Shown in pieces: positions 7,453 through 12,742 of a stretch of DNA of 14,476 nucleotides. The notes beneath the pieces were generated by a model. It made no database searches. It was not told where the DNA came from and saw nothing but the letters and a program-made list of their open reading frames with translations. The DNA comes from JAKFFN01 sp036675025 (GTDB taxonomy: Bacteria > Sumerlaeota > Sumerlaeia > Sumerlaeales > Sumerlaeaceae): assembly GCA_036675025.1 (NCBI GenBank), contig JAKFFN010000244.1, positions 1-14,476 on the forward strand, read 5' to 3'. Numbering within the stretch: position 1 is the stretch's first letter; each line of letters begins with the position of its first letter. Made by a program: the position numbers and the translations under genes.

Positions 7453-7482
7453 GCTTGAGCAAGAAAACAGTTTTGCTCAAGC
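7453..7482. promoter_or_regulatory. 30-bp inverted repeat, candidate NrtR operator
   Basis: GCTTGAGCAA (7453-7462) and TTGCTCAAGC (7473-7482) form a perfect 10-bp inverted repeat with a 10-base A/T-rich spacer. The arms are 20 bases centre to centre, about two helical turns, which suits a dimeric DNA-binding protein. The spacer contains AAAAC-A-GTTTT, overlapping the arms. It sits in the divergent region between ymdB and the NrtR-like gene, just upstream of a perfect TTGACA (7489-7494). A hairpin role is possible but no T-tract follows. Operator is the favoured reading. Confidence 0.5.
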
Positions 7483-7488
7483 TAAGTC

Positions 7489-7494
7489 TTGACA
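7489..7494 (+). promoter_or_regulatory. Possible -35 box (TTGACA) for the Nudix regulator gene
   Basis: TTGACA matches the sigma-70 -35 consensus and lies 65 bases upstream of the TTG start, next to the inverted repeat. No good -10 is present 16-18 bases downstream. TAAAAT at 7535-7540 resembles a -10 but is too far from this box, so the promoter assignment is tentative. Confidence 0.3.
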
Positions 7495-7558
7495 CGGTTT
7501 GGCTTGTACAGGCATCTCGTACTGAAAACCACCGTAAAATAGATAGACGGGGACTACT

Positions 7559-8272
7559 TTGCCACAGAAAAAAGCTTCCGGGAAAAAGGGCGCTGCGGTA
7601 GAAACCGAGGAAAGCCCAAGTATTTTTGTTACCACAGATACGGTGTTGTTCACGTTCGAAGATCAGCAGCTGAAAGTGCTGCTGGTTCGGCGGAACCGCC
7701 CCCCTCACGAGGGTCTGTGGGCATTTCCGGGCGGGTTTCTCGATGCCGACGAAGAAATGGAAGCGTCGGCCAGCCGTGAGTTAAAAGAAGAAACAGGACT
7801 GAGCGGCGCTCGGTTAAAACAGTATGGTGCCGTGGGCTCAGTGGGCCGCGACCCTAGAGGGCGCTCCATCTCCATCGTGTTCTTTGGTGCAGTGGCGGCA
7901 GAAGTGAGCAAGCCGCAACCAGCTGATGATGCGGATGAAGCCGCGTTTCATCCTGTAAAGCGACGCCCGCGCCTGGCGTTTGATCACGAGCAGATCTTGA
8001 AAGGCCTGCTGGGCCGGCTTCGCGAGGAAATTGTCCAGAGCGAGATCCTTTTTGATTTCTTCCGCTCTGTTATTCCCTCGGCAGACATGCTGGCATTGAT
8101 CGAACAGATCTATGGCACGACGGCTGACCGGCGTAAGTGGGACGGGTTCATGCATCGACTGCCGTTCCTGCAGGAAATGAGTGGTGGACAGAAGTTCCGG
8201 CTGGACCGCACAGAAATGCGGCGCTGGCTGCGCAACAATCATCTGCCGATTAACGATCTGTTTACAGGGTAA
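7559..8272 (+). CDS. nrtR: NrtR-type Nudix hydrolase/winged-helix regulator
   Basis: The 237-residue protein begins at TTG with GGGGA five bases upstream. A Lys-rich tail (1-20) precedes a Nudix fold (about 21-130) whose Nudix box is complete: G59-x5-E65-x7-R73-E74-L75-x-E77-E78-x-G80-L81. The C-terminal part (about 135-237) begins with LAFDHEQILKGLLGRLRE and looks like the winged-helix DNA-binding region of NrtR proteins. NrtR regulators repress NAD-biosynthesis or sugar-use genes and are released by ADP-ribose or related nucleotides bound in the Nudix pocket. Many have a degenerate box and no hydrolase activity; here every catalytic residue is kept, so it may still hydrolyse its ligand. No NAD-synthesis gene is adjacent. 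The divergent neighbour is ymdB and the downstream gene is a GHL10-like hydrolase. The name is a family-level assignment. Confidence 0.85.
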   Translation: MPQKKASGKKGAAVETEESPSIFVTTDTVLFTFEDQQLKVLLVRRNRPPHEGLWAFPGGFLDADEEMEASASRELKEETGLSGARLKQYGAVGSVGRDPRGRSISIVFFGAVAAEVSKPQPADDADEAAFHPVKRRPRLAFDHEQILKGLLGRLREEIVQSEILFDFFRSVIPSADMLALIEQIYGTTADRRKWDGFMHRLPFLQEMSGGQKFRLDRTEMRRWLRNNHLPINDLFTG

Positions 8273-8317
8273 GCATCCTGAACTGCATGAGCTGACTTGC
8301 CTGGCCACTGGAGAATT

Positions 8318-8347
8318 ATGAGCAGAAAAAAAGTGGCACGGCGGTAG
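8318..8347 (+). CDS. Possible nine-residue leader peptide MSRKKVARR
   Basis: In the 103-base gap before the GHL10-like gene, an ATG at 8318 has GGAG four to five bases upstream (8310-8313). It opens a nine-codon frame, MSRKKVARR, that ends at TAG 8345-8347, 28 bases before the next start. The ribosome-binding site is better than that of the following gene. The peptide is strongly basic and is not in frame with the hydrolase. It could be an attenuator-type leader or a chance match; I favour chance unless it is conserved. Confidence 0.2.
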   Translation: MSRKKVARR

Positions 8348-8375
8348 GCTCTTACCACCAGGAACGGTACCCTTC

Positions 8376-9644
8376 ATGTTTGTAGATGGCAGTATTGCGG
8401 TAGTGAAATTAGCCTTTAGCAGATTTCAAGCGGCGGCTGCGCGCTGGGCATTGTGCATTTTAGTGGCCGGAGCCGGCGCGCTGGCCCTGGCTGAGGCGCC
8501 TGCCGTGACGGAATCTGAAGTTGCGGCAACCACGGAAACTTATGCCTGGCCGACAACTGGAACGCTGACCGCGAAGCAGATTGGCGAGGGAGTCTGGTGG
8601 CAACCGGAGTTGAATGAGACATCGGTAACCCAGGTACTGACAGACCTGCAATCCTGGGGGGTGACTAACCTTTACCTCGACGTTTTTCGATCGGGGCACA
8701 CGCTTTTCCCTTCCGAAGTATTCCCGCAGCGAGCAGATGCGTGCGGTGAGGACTGGATGGCGTTTATCATTGATGAAGCCCATAGCCGTAATATTCGCGT
8801 GCATGCATGGGCCCAGGTTCTGTGCTGGCATGAACCTGATGATGATATGCCGACTACGCACCCACTGCTGACGACGAACCCTGCCTGGCTGGAAGTTTCT
8901 GTGGATGGATATGCGGTGGATGGCAAGACTGCGGCACGCTACGTGAGCCCCGCCGTAGGGGAGGTGCGTGAAGCGCTCGTCGCGCTGGCGCACGAAATCT
9001 GCACATATCCCGTGGACGGCCTGAATCTGGATGCGGTGGAGTATAACAGCCGGATAGACTCGGGCTATAACGCCGCCGCTGTGACGGATTTCCAGGAGGA
9101 GCAGAATGAGCAACCTGCGGAGCTGCGGGTGGATATGGACAACGACAGTGGCTGGATGAAGTGGGTGAGCTACCGCGAAGACAGCCTGACCAGCGTGGTT
9201 CAACTTATGGCGGAACAGGTGCGCCGGAGCGAAGTGCTATCAGAACGGCGGATTATGCTGTCGGCTACCGTGCAACCGGGATATGGCGACACCCGCGGCA
9301 TTAACCGCCGCTATCAGAATTGGAAACCATGGCTGGACCTGGGGCTTCTGGATGCGACAATTCCCGAGTGCTTCAACTCGGAGCTGCCCGAACTGGAGCA
9401 GCAACTCTGGGAGGCACGAAGCGAACACATGGGCTCGCACGTGGCGTGCGTGCCCGGGTTGCAGGTTGATTCAGGCGAAGTGAATTCGCATCCCCCGCTT
9501 AAAGAGCAGAAACGTTTGTTGCGTAATGCCGGCTTCCAGCATTGCACCGTGATGGATTATGAAGGTCTGCGTGCGGCAATGGAACAACCGGACACTGCAC
9601 CGGAAGAGCGCGGTGGCTTCTGGGGATTTCTTACGCGGGATTAA
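8376..9644 (+). CDS. Secreted GHL10/DUF187-like glycosyl hydrolase
   Basis: This 422-residue protein has a long basic N-region followed by a signal peptide core (WALCILVAGAGALALA, residues 24-39, cleaved near AEA). The mature part is a TIM barrel of the glycosyl-hydrolase-like 10 type (PF02638). It shows GEGVWWQP (70-77), a barrel strand GVTNLYLDVFRSG (95-107), IRVHAWAQVLCW (140-151), the LTTNPAWL segment (165-172), ARYVSPAVGEVRE (187-199), and the signature VDGLNLDAVEY (213-223), which replaces the usual DGIHxDDYxYP. D219 and E222 are candidate catalytic acids. The family acts on polysaccharides, but few members are characterised and the substrate is unknown. The ATG at 8376 has AGGAA 11 bases upstream; a GTG at 8403 is an alternative that would give a more ordinary signal peptide. 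It converges on the next operon with 24 bases between stops. Confidence 0.85.
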   Translation: MFVDGSIAVVKLAFSRFQAAAARWALCILVAGAGALALAEAPAVTESEVAATTETYAWPTTGTLTAKQIGEGVWWQPELNETSVTQVLTDLQSWGVTNLYLDVFRSGHTLFPSEVFPQRADACGEDWMAFIIDEAHSRNIRVHAWAQVLCWHEPDDDMPTTHPLLTTNPAWLEVSVDGYAVDGKTAARYVSPAVGEVREALVALAHEICTYPVDGLNLDAVEYNSRIDSGYNAAAVTDFQEEQNEQPAELRVDMDNDSGWMKWVSYREDSLTSVVQLMAEQVRRSEVLSERRIMLSATVQPGYGDTRGINRRYQNWKPWLDLGLLDATIPECFNSELPELEQQLWEARSEHMGSHVACVPGLQVDSGEVNSHPPLKEQKRLLRNAGFQHCTVMDYEGLRAAMEQPDTAPEERGGFWGFLTRD

Positions 9645-9668
9645 CTCTACGCCTGCGGGTCATGTGAT

Positions 9669-10541
9669 TTAGTGGCTGTGGCTGTAGCTGTGGTCGTGGG
9701 CCTGGGTTTCAGTACTTACCCGGTCTTGCGTGGCTGTCGGGGTAGTGGCAATGTCTTCAGGTTCTACATTCGACAGACCAAAAAGGCTGCTTTGCAGATT
9801 GTTGCGGCCTTCGGATTCATCAATGGAATTTCCCCCGCCCCCGCGGATGAGAGTAACCTGGTAAATCCTGGGAGTGCCGGACTCGACCAGCACGTTTAAG
9901 CGTTCCTCGAAGCCGTAGCCCGGTTTGCTAATCTTAAAATTCCTGCTGGCAAACATGCCACCGCGAGGATCCTCCGGCATCTGCTGACCATCGGGTATGC
10001 TAATGGGGATTTTGAAAAAACCGTTTTCATCCGTCTGCACTTTGACGTCTTTATCGATGAGAGTGACCTCGGCACCTGCGACAGGTGCACCGGTGGTGTC
10101 GTCGGTTACATAGCCAACTATAACAGTGCCGTCTGCTGGCATTCCGTTGCTGAGGTTCTCCGGCTGAAGCTCGGCAGGCGGTGTAGATGGATCCAGCATG
10201 ATGAGGTTCATGGGTGCGAAATCGAGAGCCGCTGTCTGGCGGGAATCGAGATCGTTATAACCCTTGGCTTTGAAGGCCACACGGTGATCGCCCGGGGGAA
10301 CGGGGACCGACATGCGCCCTGCTTCGTCAATGGTGTTGAACACAACCTTGTCGTCTACTAGTACGGCATCAGGTTTGATGGTTTTGCCAGTAACGCTGTC
10401 GCGAAAAGAAAAATGCAGCACGCCCATCTGCTCGGCGCTTTTGGCAGGTGCCGATTCCGGCGCGGCGGCCGGCGCCACGGCCGGGGCAGAGAAAAGCGCC
10501 AGTGCTGCCAGAACAACCACAAAGCTAATACGTGAACCCAT
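9669..10541 (-). CDS. Secreted carboxypeptidase-regulatory-like protein with His-rich tail
   Basis: The 290-residue protein has a signal peptide (core FVVVLAALALFSAPAVAPAAA). Two beta-sandwich domains follow. The first (about 42-118) contains FRDSVTGKTIKPDAVLVDD and PPGDHRVAFKAKGYNDLDS. The second (about 138-232) is of the carboxypeptidase regulatory-like/Cna-B-like type, with VGYVTDDTTGAPVAGAEVTL and TDENGFFKIPI. These domains are structural or ligand-binding, not catalytic. An acidic/Ser/Thr-rich linker (240-280) leads to a tail HDHSYSHSH (282-290) that could bind metal ions. The tail is coded by a short hexanucleotide repeat. Both domains, in the same order, occur in the protein at 11338-12129, so the two are paralogues. 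The start has an excellent Shine-Dalgarno, AGAGGTGA (10546-10553). It is the last gene of the four-gene minus-strand unit. Confidence 0.8.
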   Translation of the reverse strand: MGSRISFVVVLAALALFSAPAVAPAAAPESAPAKSAEQMGVLHFSFRDSVTGKTIKPDAVLVDDKVVFNTIDEAGRMSVPVPPGDHRVAFKAKGYNDLDSRQTAALDFAPMNLIMLDPSTPPAELQPENLSNGMPADGTVIVGYVTDDTTGAPVAGAEVTLIDKDVKVQTDENGFFKIPISIPDGQQMPEDPRGGMFASRNFKISKPGYGFEERLNVLVESGTPRIYQVTLIRGGGGNSIDESEGRNNLQSSLFGLSNVEPEDIATTPTATQDRVSTETQAHDHSYSHSH

Positions 10542-10580
10542 AAAGTCACCTCTGTGTAATGTGCTGTCGTTTTTGCGGAG

Positions 10581-11357
10581 TTACTGCAGTTCCCGTTTCC
10601 AGATACGGATATCGGCAACGGCCGGGGAGGCCGAAGCGCTGGCGGATAAAGTAAGACGGTAACGCACTGAGGGACCCGAAGGAGAAGAACTTGTGACAGC
10701 GCTGTTGTGCGTCGCAAGTTCGTGGTGTGATATGGAGGCCTGAAGCGGCGGTGTCACTCGTTTTCCGTCGGGCCGTGCGTATTTTTCGAGGGCTATCCAA
10801 GGCGACCAGTTTGTGCCGTCTTCGCTGAGAGAGATTTCTAACGTAAGAGAGGCATCGTCAGGAAGCTGGCGCGGATTACCGACGGGAGCCGCGAGGGCGG
10901 GTGCTGTCAGGGGCAGCGGGGGAGAGACCATCTGGCCGAAACGCGGTTCGGTAGTTTCGGAAATGCCGGCGAGGGTAATGGCGCCATTGCTTAAGACCAG
11001 GCCATCGCTATTATAGCCTGCAGGGATAGTCGTCCAGTTCTCGAAGCTGTCGACGACGTATCCAGTGAGAGGTGGTAAATCGGGAGGCGTGGGAGCAGAA
11101 GAAAGGAGCTTAACTCCTGAGGTAAGCGGCTCCGCGGGTTTGCTTTCTGATGTCGAAACAGGCTGCCGCATCTTGTTCTGCTCGCGGGTTGACAGGCGAG
11201 CGGTCCGTACATCAGCAGTGGTGATTTCGGCTTCCTGATGCATAGGGCGATTGCGAGATGCCGGCTCTTCCGGCCGGAGCAGCCAGGCCGCGGTGATGAT
11301 TGCCACGGTGAACACGGCGGCGAGTGTGAAAACTGTTTTAGCGGAGGGTGACATCAT
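10581..11357 (-). CDS. Membrane-anchored protein with C-terminal jelly-roll-like domain
   Basis: From the ATG at 11357 the product is 258 residues. A single N-terminal hydrophobic helix (about 8-27, TVFTLAAVFTVAIITAAWLL) acts as anchor or signal. A long Ser/Thr/Pro-rich linker follows (to about 98). The rest is beta-rich with an FENWTTIPAGYNSDGLVLSN segment, then GTNWSPWIALEKYA and PSVRYRLTLSAS, ending in VADIRIWKREL. The WSxW run and final R-Y-R-L/IRIW strands resemble jelly-roll modules found beside amidase or SpoIID domains, but no enzyme domain is attached. I do not recognise a named family. A longer frame begins at 11450 but would overlap the upstream gene by over 110 bases; the ATG-ATG pair at 11357/11354 overlaps it by only 20 or 17 and has GAGTGG upstream. 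Co-transcription with its neighbours is likely. Confidence 0.65.
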   Translation of the reverse strand: MMSPSAKTVFTLAAVFTVAIITAAWLLRPEEPASRNRPMHQEAEITTADVRTARLSTREQNKMRQPVSTSESKPAEPLTSGVKLLSSAPTPPDLPPLTGYVVDSFENWTTIPAGYNSDGLVLSNGAITLAGISETTEPRFGQMVSPPLPLTAPALAAPVGNPRQLPDDASLTLEISLSEDGTNWSPWIALEKYARPDGKRVTPPLQASISHHELATHNSAVTSSSPSGPSVRYRLTLSASASASPAVADIRIWKRELQ

Positions 11358-12129
11358 AAACCCACTCGAAACTGCGATGGCGTCCGGAGTCCGCTGCCTC
11401 GTCGGTTTCGTAAATAGTTTCAGGCAAATTGTCGCTGGTCTTTCGCTCAAGCGCTATCGGCATGCGGCGGCGCTGGCCGCTGGCGAGGATGAGGTTTTTC
11501 ATGTGAACAGGCACGTAGCCATCGGCGCGTGCCTCAAGGATTACCACTGGCTGAGCAGCCTCGGCTGGCTTTGGTACGAGCACTTGAAACTCGAAACGAC
11601 CACTGAAGTCAGTGGTGGTTGTCAGGGCGGCATCCGGCAAAGAAATCTGGACCTGTTCCAACAGCCGGCCCGTATCGGCATCTGTAACATGGCCCTCCAG
11701 TATGGCTGTGCCCTCGGGAACTTGAGCGATCGTCGCCGTCGTCTGCGGATCGAGTTCAAAACTCATTACCGGTGTTGCCCCGGCAGCCACTGTTACTGCT
11801 GATTCCAGGCGGTCGTATCCTTCTGCCTGGATCTCAAGTTTATGCGGCCCTTCCGGCAGATTAAGCACCACAAAACTGCCAGCTTCTACGGTAAAGCTGG
11901 CAGGTGCTCCACTGATCAGGAGAGCTGACGGAGTCACCGCTGCACCCGTTGCCGAGTTTGTAAACTTTAGATAAACCGGGAGTGCAGTAGCTGTAGCCGG
12001 GCCAGCGCCAGCCGCCGGTACAGGCGATTGTGCATTGATAGCAGAATGTGCTATCATGATTGCAGCCGCAGCTGCAAAAGGCATCATATGCCGGTACATA
12101 TTCTGAAAAAATGTCGGGCGGGCGATCAC
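11338..12129 (-). CDS. Secreted carboxypeptidase-regulatory-like protein (paralogue)
   Basis: The 263-residue product is taken from a GTG at 12129 with AGAGA seven bases upstream; an ATG at 12096 is also possible but has no ribosome-binding site. A signal peptide (core MPFAAAAAIMIAHSAINA, residues 16-33) is followed by domain A (about 52-128: FTNSATGAAVTPSALLI, PEGPHKLEIQAEGYDRLES, FELDP). Domain B (about 139-227: LEGHVTDADTGRLLEQVQI, TDFSGRFEFQVL, ARADGYVPVHMKNLIL) follows. Domain B is a carboxypeptidase regulatory-like fold. Domain A lines up with residues 45-118 of the protein at 9669-10541 (shared S-x-TG, P-x-A-L, P-x-G-x-H, GYxxLxS, LDP), showing an ancient duplication. The end (HRSFEWVYDVTLR) overlaps the start of the next gene. 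It has no catalytic motif and is probably an envelope scaffold or binding protein. Confidence 0.78.
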   Translation of the reverse strand: MIARPTFFQNMYRHMMPFAAAAAIMIAHSAINAQSPVPAAGAGPATATALPVYLKFTNSATGAAVTPSALLISGAPASFTVEAGSFVVLNLPEGPHKLEIQAEGYDRLESAVTVAAGATPVMSFELDPQTTATIAQVPEGTAILEGHVTDADTGRLLEQVQISLPDAALTTTTDFSGRFEFQVLVPKPAEAAQPVVILEARADGYVPVHMKNLILASGQRRRMPIALERKTSDNLPETIYETDEAADSGRHRSFEWVYDVTLR

Positions 12130-12187
12130 GGTTGAATCTCTGTGTTAGCGTAAAAGGGTTTCGTCAAAGACGAAAACAATACACTCG

Positions 12188-12574
12188 CTATTCCTCAGTC
12201 AGCGATCGCAGCTCCGCCTGCAGTTCGCGACGCTTTTCCTGCAGTTCGCGCGCCTTTCGGCTTGCTGCCATGTAGTTATCGCTACGGCCTTTATATCCGC
12301 GCCTGCGAAAGAACCATGAGATGGTGGAGAGAATTGCAATAACGCCTAACACGATACCCGCAATCCATGCCCACTTGGCAGTTTCCAGGTGATATTGGCG
12401 GGCACCGGGGATGAGGCTGCCGAACTGCGACCAGGCAAAACAGAGAATCGCTACCAACCACGTGCCTGTAGGAAACGGCCGGACATCCAGTTTCGGAATT
12501 TCCGTAGCGGTGATAACCTGGTTAATTTCTTCGTCTAATTGGGCGATCCGCCGCTGGAGGCTCTCTCTATTCAT
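12188..12574 (-). CDS. Small two-TM membrane protein with coiled-coil ends
   Basis: This 128-residue protein is of unknown family. It has a charged N-terminal helix (about 1-24, heptad-like LQRRIAQLDEEINQVI), a first membrane segment (about 37-55, TGTWLVAILCFAWSQFGSL), a short loop, a second membrane segment (about 67-89, AKWAWIAGIVLGVIAILSTI), and a basic RRRGYKGR stretch. A C-terminal amphipathic helix (about 104-128, RKARELQEKRRELQAELRSL) looks like a coiled coil. The positive-inside pattern places both ends in the cytoplasm. The ends could pair with one another or with a partner. It is the first gene of the minus-strand unit, 58 bases ahead of the carboxypeptidase-regulatory-like gene. 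The Shine-Dalgarno before its ATG is poor. Confidence 0.7.
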   Translation of the reverse strand: MNRESLQRRIAQLDEEINQVITATEIPKLDVRPFPTGTWLVAILCFAWSQFGSLIPGARQYHLETAKWAWIAGIVLGVIAILSTISWFFRRRGYKGRSDNYMAASRKARELQEKRRELQAELRSLTEE

Positions 12575-12596
12575 GCAGGCTTTGTTTCATCGAAGG

Positions 12597-12665
12597 ATTG
12601 CACAAGCAAGTTTGGAGTTCGATTTATTAGCTGGTAGTTGGGCTGCAAATAATGCTTTGTGCAAT
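12597..12665. repeat. Inverted repeat in the divergent promoter region
   Basis: ATTGCACAA (12597-12605) and TTGTGCAAT (12657-12665) are perfect 9-bp inverted copies. They extend to 11 paired bases (ATTGCACAAGC against GCTTTGTGCAAT) if one base is bulged. They are 51 bases apart and lie in the 168-base region between the start of the minus-strand operon and the GxGYxYP gene. This region must hold promoters for both. The arms may be paired operator half-sites. The second arm also starts a small hairpin, GTGC-AATA-GCAC (12659-12670). Confidence 0.45.
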
Positions 12666-12742
12666 AGCACCATAATGCCGAATTCCATGGCAGCCTAATG
12701 CTAACTTAATAGTGAGAACCGGCGGTTCTTCGGAGTGCGACC

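Larger units (their letters stand above)
9669..12574 (-). other. Probable four-gene envelope operon
   Basis: Four genes run on the minus strand from 12574 to 9669 with gaps of 58 bases, a 17-20 base overlap, and 39 bases. There is no terminator-like hairpin between them. They encode a two-TM coiled-coil protein, a secreted two-domain protein, a membrane-anchored beta-rich protein and a second secreted two-domain protein. All are non-enzymatic by motif. The unit is bordered by a convergent hydrolase gene on one side and a divergent GxGYxYP gene on the other. Operon status is inferred from spacing. Confidence 0.6.

Noticed and set aside
8460..9203. 247-codon minus-strand frame
   Set aside because: It is antisense to the GHL10-like gene and its composition is typical of a shadow frame.
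11251..11802. 183-codon plus-strand frame
   Set aside because: It is antisense to two genes of the envelope operon that have signal peptides and a conserved domain.
12659..12670. Hairpin GTGC-AATA-GCAC as a terminator
   Set aside because: The stem has only four pairs, no T-tract follows, and it lies upstream of both neighbouring genes.
9669..12742. Defence island or mobile element
   Set aside because: There is no transposase, integrase, nuclease, toxin-like motif, target-site duplication or tRNA next to the cluster. The proteins look like envelope proteins.
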